From Candidatus Poseidoniaceae archaeon (GTDB taxonomy: Archaea; Thermoplasmatota; Poseidoniia; Poseidoniales; Poseidoniaceae): DNA of 14,830 bases. How positions within the stretch are numbered: the first letter of the stretch is position 1; each line of letters opens with the position of its first letter. Of the stretch, positions 7,795-14,340 are shown one piece after another. The translations under genes were made by a program, and so were the position numbers. The stretch is taken from positions 914 to 15,743 of the forward strand of contig DUJK01000034.1 in the NCBI GenBank assembly GCA_013329925.1, in the 5' to 3' direction. The notes under the pieces were generated by a model. It had not been told where the DNA came from, ran no database searches, and saw only the letters and a program-made list of their open reading frames with translations.

Positions 7795-10060
7795 CAGCAA
7801 TCGAATTACTCTCACTTATCGTGCAAATAATCCATTTAGAGGTAGGAGTATTTGAGATTTCAGATGTTGATTCTAGTGGTACTAATTCGTTCGCCTCAGG
7901 GAAGTAGGCTGCCAAATTCCTTTTTGGTATATTGTATGGAATTACCAACCATTTACTGGATAATCTCTTTACTCCTCTAAAGTGGCTAGTAATGTCGACT
8001 AAGTCCTTGGTTTTCAAATCTAATTCTAACATGTCACGAGGATTCATCATTAAGATTCTGCGATTGCCTTTTATGCCGCGGTACCTATCGTCAAGCCCGT
8101 AAATAGTGGTATTATATTGGTCGTGCGATCTAATCGTCATCATGACAAATTCATCATTATTAATGGATACATCAGGCAAAGGATTTACTGAAAAGTGAGC
8201 AAATCCATCATTAGTATCGAATTCACAACTGTCTTTAGGAGGGTTAGGTAAGTAAAATCCATTAGGTTGCCTTACTCTTGAATTGTAGTCTTCAAAACCA
8301 CTAACTGACTTGCTGATTAAATCTCTTATCTTATCATAGTGTTCAATGCATCCTAACCAATCAATATTTGAGTCATGCAAAGTCATGTCAGCCAAATTAG
8401 CTATAATCCATGGTTCACTTCTCAACATGTTGGAGGTTGGTTTCAATTTACCTTGTGATTTGTGAACTATGCCCATGGAATTTTCGACAGTAACAAATTG
8501 CTCAATTCCAGCCTGAATATCTGCCTCTGTACGACCTAAACATGGGAGTATTAACGACTCCTTTCCATTAACTAAATGTGATCGATTTAGTTTAGTTGAA
8601 ACATTAACTACCATTTCTAGTTGAGAAACTGCATTTGCTGTTCTAGTTGTATCCGGAGTTGCAGAAATAAAATTACCACCCAAACAAAACAAAAAATCAA
8701 CCTCGCTATTTTCCATTGCAGTAATTGCATTGACTACGTCATATCCGTGCTTGCGCGGCATAGAATTTTCAAGTCCTAGTTCCATTTTCTCGATAAATGA
8801 ATCACTAGGTGCTTCCCATATCCCAACTGTTCTGTTACCTTGGACATTTGAATGGCCCCTCACAGGACATAAACCAGCGCCAATACGACCGATATGCCCG
8901 CCGAGTAAGTGGAGATTTACTACTTCCTGTATTACGTGGACTCCGTTTTTATGTTGAGTTAACCCCATTGCCCAACACGATATTATTGATTTTGACTTAA
9001 CAATTATATCTGAAAACTTTTTTATTTCTGATTTAGGAATTCCGGAATCATTTTCTATCCTTTCCCAATCTATCTGTTGTAATGATTTAGCAAATTCGTT
9101 ATATGATTTGGTTTTCCTAGAAATGAACTTTTTATCAATTGACTCAGAGTCAATAGTCAGTTTATTTATGGCGCGTAGCAATGCAGCATCGCCGCCTATT
9201 TTGACCTGTAAATGCATATCGGCAAGGCCAGTTGATGATAAATCCAATTTCATGTAATCTTGTGGGTGTTTAAATCTAACTAAACCTGTTTCTGGTAGTG
9301 GATTAATATGTATTATTTTTGCTCCCTTCAATTTAGCATCTCTAAGTGCAGTTAGCATCCGCGGATGGTTGGTTCCTGGATTTTGACCGATCACCAAAAT
9401 TGTGTCAGCATGATTAAAGTCATCTAGTGTTACTGTTCCTTTACCAATACCAATGGTTTGAACCAAGGCTTTACCACTAGATTCATGACACATGTTGGAG
9501 CAATCAGGTAAGTTATTAGTTCCAAGTAATCTTACAAATGCTTGATACAAAAAAGCGGCCTCATTGCTAGTTCTTCCTGAAGTATAAAACACGGCACGAT
9601 TTGGATTTGGTAGAGAATTAAGTTTGTTAGAAATAAGTTCTAGAGATTTTTCCCAGCTAATCGGAGTATAATGGGTTGCACCTGAGGCCAAATACATTGG
9701 TTGCTTGATCCTACCTTGATTGTTAAGCCAATAGTCGCTTTTCCCAATCAATTCCTCTAGTGAATACTTAGTGAAAAATTTCGCATCAACATTTGCCTTC
9801 ATTGCTTCATTTGCAACTGCTTTGGCGCCATTTTCACAAAATTCAAACGGTGATCTGTGCTCAGGATCAGGCCATGCACAACCAGGACAATCAAAACCAT
9901 CTTTTTGGTTTACCATTCTTAGTGTTTTTATCGTATTTGACAGTCCCATTTTCTTTAGCGATTGTTTTGCACTAGAGATGATTGCTGGTATACCTGCCGC
10001 AGTTGTTTTTGGCTTCCCTAGTTTTAGAGGGATGTCTTCTATAGGTGTTTTACCTTTCAC
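7784..10060 (-). CDS. YdeP/FdhF-like molybdopterin oxidoreductase, alpha subunit
   Basis: A 758-residue Mo-bisMGD oxidoreductase of the formate dehydrogenase-like family. It closely follows E. coli YdeP as I recall it: FDCPGCAWPDP then FCENGAKA (Cys58, Cys61, Cys75), FYTSGRTSNEAAFLYQ (158-172), DCSNMCHESSGKAL (186-199), GHNPGTNHPRML-like QNPGTNHPRML, PVRGHSNVQGNRTVG and SHDQYNTTIYGLDDRYRG near the C-terminus. Cys191-His192 occupy the place of the selenocysteine-His pair of FdhF, so the Mo ligand should be cysteine. Only three cysteines are present in the N-terminal cluster-like region, as in YdeP. No twin-arginine signal is seen, so it is probably cytoplasmic. The real substrate of the YdeP group is uncertain; formate is a guess supported by fdhD next door. 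The GTG start at 10058-10060 has an AGGAGGA site 6 bases upstream. No electron-transfer subunit is adjacent. Confidence 0.92.
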   Translation of the reverse strand: MKGKTPIEDIPLKLGKPKTTAAGIPAIISSAKQSLKKMGLSNTIKTLRMVNQKDGFDCPGCAWPDPEHRSPFEFCENGAKAVANEAMKANVDAKFFTKYSLEELIGKSDYWLNNQGRIKQPMYLASGATHYTPISWEKSLELISNKLNSLPNPNRAVFYTSGRTSNEAAFLYQAFVRLLGTNNLPDCSNMCHESSGKALVQTIGIGKGTVTLDDFNHADTILVIGQNPGTNHPRMLTALRDAKLKGAKIIHINPLPETGLVRFKHPQDYMKLDLSSTGLADMHLQVKIGGDAALLRAINKLTIDSESIDKKFISRKTKSYNEFAKSLQQIDWERIENDSGIPKSEIKKFSDIIVKSKSIISCWAMGLTQHKNGVHVIQEVVNLHLLGGHIGRIGAGLCPVRGHSNVQGNRTVGIWEAPSDSFIEKMELGLENSMPRKHGYDVVNAITAMENSEVDFLFCLGGNFISATPDTTRTANAVSQLEMVVNVSTKLNRSHLVNGKESLILPCLGRTEADIQAGIEQFVTVENSMGIVHKSQGKLKPTSNMLRSEPWIIANLADMTLHDSNIDWLGCIEHYDKIRDLISKSVSGFEDYNSRVRQPNGFYLPNPPKDSCEFDTNDGFAHFSVNPLPDVSINNDEFVMMTIRSHDQYNTTIYGLDDRYRGIKGNRRILMMNPRDMLELDLKTKDLVDITSHFRGVKRLSSKWLVIPYNIPKRNLAAYFPEANELVPLESTSEISNTPTSKWIICTISESNSIAEEE

Positions 10061-10127
10061 GAATTATCCTCCTAATAGTTAGGCTCTTTGAAATCAATCA
10101 TTTGAAATCTCTGTATAGATTGATACT
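10061..10127 (-). promoter_or_regulatory. Putative promoter and ribosome binding site of the oxidoreductase-hut operon
   Basis: This 67-base gap between fdhD and the YdeP-like gene is the longest in the minus-strand series. In minus-strand sense it holds a TATA-like CTATACA (10112-10118), then two copies of GATTTCAAA, then a strong AGGAGGA (10067-10073) 6 bases before the GTG start. A transcript started about 26 bases from the TATA centre would have a leader of roughly 30 bases. A separate promoter here would let the oxidoreductase, transporter and hut genes be controlled apart from aMBF1-tsr3-fdhD. No T-rich terminator is visible after fdhD, so readthrough is also possible. Confidence 0.45.
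10087..10109. repeat. 9-bp direct repeat, possible operator
   Basis: TTTGAAATC occurs at 10087-10095 and again at 10101-10109, separated by 5 bases (14-bp period). In minus-strand sense the pair lies just downstream of the TATA-like box and across the expected transcription start, a common position for archaeal repressor sites. No binding protein can be named; a chance repeat in AT-rich DNA is possible. Confidence 0.4.
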
Positions 10128-10895
10128 CTAGCCAATGATTACTGAGTTATTTTCTTTGACGAAAGAGTGAATTGTTATTCCCAAACTACGTGCACAAGAT
10201 GCTGCTAGTGAAGAACAAGCACCAAATGAAGCAATATTGGAAATATTGCAACGCGCAGCTTTAGCAACAATGTCCCATCCACATCTACCACTAAGCAGCA
10301 GAATTGAATCATTAAAATTAATCTGGTTAAATGCTCTGCCAATTACCTTGTCTACAGCATTGTGACGGCCAATGTCTTCACTTTGGAATTGTAATTTTCC
10401 AGTCTTAGACATTAATCCTGCGCAATGCATTCCACCAGTCTTAATGAAGCCAATTTGATTATCTGACATCTCCATCAGACCTTGGTATATTGCGGAGTGT
10501 TCAAAATTATTTGAGGGCTCTACGCTGGGCAGACCTTCGACTAACAAATCCATACCGTCTAATTTACATGCACCACATGATGTAGTTGTGATTCCTAACG
10601 ACTTATTTGAGTTAATTTCGACATCGTGAATTGTGACATCAACCAATATAGTACCATAATCATCAACCTTAGTAACAATATCAGACTTATCGATTTTAGT
10701 AGATTGATTGATGTGTCCTTCTGCCAATAGATGACCTAAAATTAAATCATCACAGTTTTCAGGCGAAGCTAATAGGTTAGCTAATGCTTCTTGATTGACA
10801 GTTAACTTGACAAGTGATTCAATTGCGATATTATCAGTTTGAATTTTTCTTTCACCCATTTCTAGCCTAGAGATGGGTATCTCGCGATAATTCAC
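10128..10895 (-). CDS. fdhD: Formate dehydrogenase accessory sulfurtransferase FdhD
   Basis: FdhD passes sulfur from a cysteine desulfurase to the Mo-bisMGD cofactor of formate dehydrogenase-type enzymes, which are inactive without it. This 255-residue protein has the expected length and the catalytic pair Cys107-x2-Cys110 in TTSCGACKLDG (CGxC in the E. coli protein). It also shows the conserved TGGMHCAGL, EDIGRHNAVDKVIG and LLSGRCGWDIVAKA segments of the cofactor-binding domain. The GTG at 10893-10895 shares one base with the tsr3 stop codon TAG, and a GGTGA site lies about 6 bases upstream inside tsr3, so the two are translationally coupled. The next gene downstream on the same strand is the YdeP-like oxidoreductase, its most plausible client. 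Confidence 0.95.
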   Translation of the reverse strand: MNYREIPISRLEMGERKIQTDNIAIESLVKLTVNQEALANLLASPENCDDLILGHLLAEGHINQSTKIDKSDIVTKVDDYGTILVDVTIHDVEINSNKSLGITTTSCGACKLDGMDLLVEGLPSVEPSNNFEHSAIYQGLMEMSDNQIGFIKTGGMHCAGLMSKTGKLQFQSEDIGRHNAVDKVIGRAFNQINFNDSILLLSGRCGWDIVAKAARCNISNIASFGACSSLAASCARSLGITIHSFVKENNSVIIG

Positions 10896-11449
10896 TATTC
10901 ATCACCACTTCTCAAGTGTTCAAGATCAAAGAATTCAAACTGGAGTTCAACTAATTCTTGGCTACTTTTCGCAGATGAATACTCCTCTAGGGGTTCATGA
11001 TTCAATTCAATAAATCTTTGACCCCAGCGGAATCCGCTAAGAAGTTCCTTCGATTGTTCCTTGTGGCCGCACAAATATGCGGCGGCTGCTAGGGCTTCAA
11101 TGGTCGACAATTTACCTGGTTTACCCCAATTAACTGGATTTGCCGCTAAAAATAATGGCAACATTCTTGGCTTTAATCTCGTTCTTCTCATAACTAAATC
11201 AACACTTGATTCAATTTGTTTCCAACTACAATCTAAGCCTACAATGGAACCATTATTTTCTGTTAATATTTGATGATCCTCCGGACCAAAGATTTTCCCA
11301 CACAAAGGCTCCAATATAATCCCCTTCTTTGGCAGTGTATTAATTCGTTTATGTAGTGTAATATCACCACGCTTTGACGATAACACAGCCGTATTTTTTT
11401 TCGGGTCATCCTGGGCAAGCCATAACGAATGTACACTCAATTGTTTCAT
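10895..11449 (-). CDS. tsr3: rRNA aminocarboxypropyltransferase Tsr3
   Basis: Tsr3 (formerly DUF367) moves the 3-amino-3-carboxypropyl group of S-adenosylmethionine onto a hypermodified uridine of small-subunit rRNA. The 184-residue protein has the family hallmarks: DDPKKNTAVLSSKRG near the N-terminus, GLDCSWKQ (71-78), the SAM-pocket segment LPLFLAANPVNWGKPGKLSTIEALAAAAYLCG (97-128), and FRWGQRFIELN (140-150). An Asn stands where related proteins, as I recall them, often have Cys in the DPKKCT-like motif. The ATG at 11447-11449 follows the aMBF1 stop with no gap, and the stop codon shares a base with the fdhD start. It is a ribosome maturation gene between a transcription coactivator and a molybdoenzyme factor, with no evident functional tie to fdhD. 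Confidence 0.93.
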   Translation of the reverse strand: MKQLSVHSLWLAQDDPKKNTAVLSSKRGDITLHKRINTLPKKGIILEPLCGKIFGPEDHQILTENNGSIVGLDCSWKQIESSVDLVMRRTRLKPRMLPLFLAANPVNWGKPGKLSTIEALAAAAYLCGHKEQSKELLSGFRWGQRFIELNHEPLEEYSSAKSSQELVELQFEFFDLEHLRSGDE

Positions 11450-11938
11450 TCAAGCACCATTTTGTTTGAAATAATCTCCTAGGGTCATGTTTCTGTTGCC
11501 ATGTGATACTACTCTAGAGGTTTCAGATGGAGTAGATTCAACAAGTAAAACAATTCCCAGAACTCTTTCTAATTTTTTAACAAGAGAATCTGTTGGTGGT
11601 TTGCCTGATTCTGCAGACTTTATCACATTGACAGTCTCGGCAATTCGTTTGCCTAATTCGGCATGGTTCCAACCTTTGGCTTTTCTAGCATTACTAATTC
11701 TATTGCCAAAATCATCGGCTAATTCTTTTTCTTGCTTGGCCATTATGTCATTTCTACGTCGTGGTTTAGGCCCACTGAAAGTGGGTCTTGACCTAGCCAT
11801 TTTAATCCCGAGTGCTTCTTCTTTGGGTGCCAAGCCAAGTTTCTCAACGCAACGTGTACAGGCGTAAACCTGTGCCTTCCCCATCATAATTTGCTTTGTA
11901 CCAACTTTCATCGCTCCGCAAACTTCGCATTCGCCCAT
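11450..11938 (-). CDS. Archaeal multiprotein bridging factor 1 (aMBF1)
   Basis: A 162-residue protein with an N-terminal zinc ribbon (Cys4-x2-Cys7 and Cys27-x2-Cys30), a basic linker (about 48-70, including KPRRRND) and a Cro/C1-type helix-turn-helix of about residues 76-132 (ISNARKAKGWNHAELGKRIAETVNVIKSAESG). This is the architecture of archaeal MBF1, homologous to the eukaryotic coactivator; in archaea it also associates with the small ribosomal subunit. The C-terminal NMTLGDYF segment also fits. It is the first gene of the minus-strand series, read away from PAN. The ATG at 11936-11938 is preceded by GGTGAGGT, a good archaeal ribosome binding site. tsr3 follows immediately, consistent with a translation-related pair. 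Confidence 0.94.
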   Translation of the reverse strand: MGECEVCGAMKVGTKQIMMGKAQVYACTRCVEKLGLAPKEEALGIKMARSRPTFSGPKPRRRNDIMAKQEKELADDFGNRISNARKAKGWNHAELGKRIAETVNVIKSAESGKPPTDSLVKKLERVLGIVLLVESTPSETSRVVSHGNRNMTLGDYFKQNGA

Positions 11939-12035
11939 TACCTCACCAAGGCTTCCTAACCTAACATCAAAATGAATCTTGTCATTATTTTAGGTAGAGT
12001 TCATAGATGATTGCCGTTTGGATTAAGTGAGCGAC
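11939..12035. promoter_or_regulatory. Divergent promoter region between aMBF1 and PAN
   Basis: The gap of about 97 bases separates two divergent housekeeping genes. In minus-strand sense CCTAAAATAATGA (about 11982-11995) is a fair TATA-like element, placing transcription roughly 24 bases before the aMBF1 ATG, with GGTGAGGT (11940-11947) as ribosome binding site. The same AT-rich block, read on the plus strand as ATTATTTTAG, could position the PAN transcript start near 12013. The plus-strand site is weaker, with only a partial GTGA at 12027-12030 before the ATG at 12036. No inverted repeat or other operator stands out. Confidence 0.4.
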
Positions 12036-13256
12036 ATGGTAGGAGACGTAGGTACCCCAACAAAAGACATCATGTCTTCTAATGATGAAGAGTTAAAAAA
12101 ACTTGAAGATGATTTCAAAAATCTACAAGACCAAACTCAGGATTTAATCAATGAAAGAGCGCATATGGAATCAGAAATTCGTTCGCTTAAGAAGCGAGCT
12201 AACCGCTTGGATGATGAGGTACGTTCACTAAAATCACCACCATTGATTGTCGGGCATCTAGAAGATATACTAGACCAAGAAAGAGGCATAGTTCGTTCTT
12301 CTAACGGCACAGTTTTCCAAGTGGCTTTGAATCAAAGACTTACGCCGAATGTGCTAAAACCTGGTGTTCGTGTTGCTCTAAATCAAGATACATTGGCGGT
12401 AATTGAAGTCTTACACGATGCTTGGGATCCAATGGTTAGTGGGGCAGAAATGGTTGAACGCCCAGACATTGATTATGATTCAGTTGCTGGATTAGAAGAA
12501 CAGAAACAATACGTAAGGGAAGCAATTGAGTTACCACTTAATTCTCCAGAATTATTCGAAAAAGTTGGTGTTGAGCCACCAAAAGGCATCTTACTAGTAG
12601 GACCTCCTGGCTGCGGGAAAACCTTACTTGCAAAGGCTGTAGCAAATCATACAGAAGCCACATTTATTCGAATGGTTGGTAGTGAATTGGCACAAAAATA
12701 CATCGGAGAAGGAGGCAGAATGGTAAGAGAATTATTCTCACTTGCCAAAGAAAAGGCTCCATCGATAATATTCCTAGATGAAATTGATGCAATCGGTGCC
12801 AAGCGTTTGGATGGCTCTACTAGTGGAGACAGAGAAGTTCAAAGAACATTAATGCAGTTATTAGCAGAGCTAGATGGCTTTGATGTACTAGAAAATGTCA
12901 AGATTATTGCCGCTACAAACCGTCCAGATATACTCGATGAGGCATTATTAAGACCCGGTCGTTTTGATAGAGTTATCGAAATTCCAATACCAGATGAAGT
13001 AGGTCGAAAGGCTATATTCAAACTAAATATCGATAAGATGTCCACTAGGAAAATACAATTGAAACAAATTGTCGATAAAACTAATGGTTTTTCAGGCGCT
13101 GAGATCAAAGCCACATGTGTCGAAGCAGGAATGATTGCTATCCGCCAAGGACGCGGATACATCTCACAAACTGACTTCATTGATTCTATTAAGAGGATTA
13201 ATTTGAAGAAAATAAAAGGTGGGCTCAAAGATTCACCTGATACAATTTACAGTTAA
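12036..13256 (+). CDS. pan: Proteasome-activating nucleotidase PAN
   Basis: PAN is the hexameric AAA+ ATPase that unfolds proteins and feeds them to the archaeal 20S proteasome. The 406-residue protein shows an N-terminal coiled coil (about 17-66), an OB-like domain (about 70-128), Walker A GPPGCGKT (189-196), the pore loop KYIGEG (221-226), Walker B IIFLDE (244-249), the second region of homology with LLRPGRFDR (304-312, arginine fingers Arg306 and Arg309), and a C-terminal AAA lid. The final three residues Ile-Tyr-Ser are an HbYX motif, which docks the ATPase on the 20S ring and opens its gate; this separates PAN from Cdc48- and FtsH-type proteins. The ATG at 12036 is preferred, but an in-frame GTG at 12027 would add three residues and an ATG at 12072 would remove 12. 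It diverges from aMBF1. Confidence 0.96.
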   Translation: MVGDVGTPTKDIMSSNDEELKKLEDDFKNLQDQTQDLINERAHMESEIRSLKKRANRLDDEVRSLKSPPLIVGHLEDILDQERGIVRSSNGTVFQVALNQRLTPNVLKPGVRVALNQDTLAVIEVLHDAWDPMVSGAEMVERPDIDYDSVAGLEEQKQYVREAIELPLNSPELFEKVGVEPPKGILLVGPPGCGKTLLAKAVANHTEATFIRMVGSELAQKYIGEGGRMVRELFSLAKEKAPSIIFLDEIDAIGAKRLDGSTSGDREVQRTLMQLLAELDGFDVLENVKIIAATNRPDILDEALLRPGRFDRVIEIPIPDEVGRKAIFKLNIDKMSTRKIQLKQIVDKTNGFSGAEIKATCVEAGMIAIRQGRGYISQTDFIDSIKRINLKKIKGGLKDSPDTIYS

Positions 13257-13280
13257 GGCTAACTTCAAAGTCCGCCTTTT
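13255..13280 (+). terminator. Hairpin followed by short T run after PAN
   Basis: AAGGC (13255-13259) can pair with GCCTT (13274-13278). An inner ACT/AGT pairing and two mismatches lie between, and TTTT ends the structure. It overlaps the PAN stop codon. It looks like a weak intrinsic terminator, but archaeal termination relies mainly on T-runs and this one is only four bases, so it may not act or may instead be an RNA-processing site. Confidence 0.25.
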
Positions 13281-13293
13281 ACTACCAATATGC

Positions 13294-14340
13294 ATGGACA
13301 AGCAATTAATCGAATGTGTGCCTAATATATCTGAAGGAAGGAATCAAGATATAATCAATCAAATTGTTGATAGTATACCTCAAAACGAGAATTGTTCAGT
13401 ATTAAGTGTAGAGCCAGATGCAGACTATAACAGAACTGTGATAACCATTGCTGGTAATCCTGAGGAAGTATACATCGCGGCATACAAACTTATTGAATCC
13501 GCTGTTAAATTAATCGATATGACCAAACATCAAGGGGAGCATCCTAGACTAGGTGTTGTTGACGTTTGTCCATTTATTCCACTCAATAATTACACCATGG
13601 CTCAATGCTCGCTTCTCGCTGAAAAATTAGCTGAGACAGTTGCTAATAATTTGGGAGTTAGTACCTTTTTGTACGGATACTCAGCAAAGCATGCTGATCG
13701 AAAACTCCTCTCGACTTTGAGAAAAGGACAATATGAAGGGCTTCAAAATCGATTGTCAAATGGGGAGACCGCTCACAATGAATTCACAAGATATCCTGAC
13801 TTTGGGCCCAAGCAATGGTGTGCAGCAACAAAAAAATCAGGAGGTATAACTATTGGTTCAAGAGATATATTAATCGCATATAATGTTAATATTGACGAAA
13901 CTGATGCAGTTGTTGCAAAGAAAATCGGTTCTATCATCCGTGGCAGTGGTAGACTGATAAAACAAGAAAATGGAGAAAAGATGCGAGTTAGAGGCATGGT
14001 GCAAGAAATACAAGGCATGGGTGTGACATTAGAGACTCACTCGATTAGCCAAGTATCAATGAATATATTAGACGTAGATAAATGTCCAATACACAAAGCA
14101 TTTGAAATCTGTAAATCACTTGCTAAAGATCATGCTGTTTCGCTGAAAGGTAGCGAACTTGTTGGTTTGGTTCCACTAAAATCAATGCTTGAAACAGGAC
14201 GATGGTTCCTTGGAGAAGGAAACTATTCAGAAGAGGATTATGTTGATGCCGCAATAAATGGACTTGGATTATCTGAAATAGATGATTTTAACCCACATGA
14301 GAGAATAATTGAGTGGGCAATGGCAGGTGATGAAAAATGA
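13294..14340 (+). CDS. Glutamate formimidoyltransferase
   Basis: Transfers the formimino group of N-formimino-L-glutamate to tetrahydrofolate, giving glutamate and 5-formimino-THF, the last carbon step of the folate-dependent histidine pathway. The 348-residue protein corresponds to the N-terminal formiminotransferase domain of animal FTCD. It has LIECVPNISEGRN at the start, DMTKHQGEHPRLGVVDVCPFIP (75-96) with His79 matching the catalytic His82 of the mammalian enzyme (as recalled), FLYGYSA, and the C-terminal QVSMNILD, GSELVGLVPLKSML and FNPHERIIEW segments. The ATG at 13294 is chosen because the family begins at this MDKQLIECVPN segment; the frame is open upstream to 13219, but that would add 25 unrelated residues and overlap PAN. 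No good ribosome binding site precedes it. It follows PAN by 37 bases and overlaps the cyclodeaminase gene by 4 bases. Confidence 0.94.
   Translation: MDKQLIECVPNISEGRNQDIINQIVDSIPQNENCSVLSVEPDADYNRTVITIAGNPEEVYIAAYKLIESAVKLIDMTKHQGEHPRLGVVDVCPFIPLNNYTMAQCSLLAEKLAETVANNLGVSTFLYGYSAKHADRKLLSTLRKGQYEGLQNRLSNGETAHNEFTRYPDFGPKQWCAATKKSGGITIGSRDILIAYNVNIDETDAVVAKKIGSIIRGSGRLIKQENGEKMRVRGMVQEIQGMGVTLETHSISQVSMNILDVDKCPIHKAFEICKSLAKDHAVSLKGSELVGLVPLKSMLETGRWFLGEGNYSEEDYVDAAINGLGLSEIDDFNPHERIIEWAMAGDEK

Noticed and set aside
9470..9500. Selenocysteine codon in the formate dehydrogenase-like gene
   Set aside because: The position that would hold selenocysteine is an ordinary cysteine codon (Cys191), and the frame has no internal TGA.
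9771..10082. Plus-strand open frames over the start of the oxidoreductase gene
   Set aside because: They are antisense to the conserved FDCPGCAWPDP region and have no plausible start signals.
12036..13256. Cdc48 or FtsH type ATPase
   Set aside because: There is a single AAA module, an N-terminal coiled coil plus OB domain, no membrane segment or protease domain, and a C-terminal HbYX tail, all of which fit PAN.
13219..13293. N-terminal extension of the formimidoyltransferase from the upstream ATG
   Set aside because: The extra 25 residues overlap the PAN gene and do not resemble the family, whose N-terminus matches the ATG at 13294.
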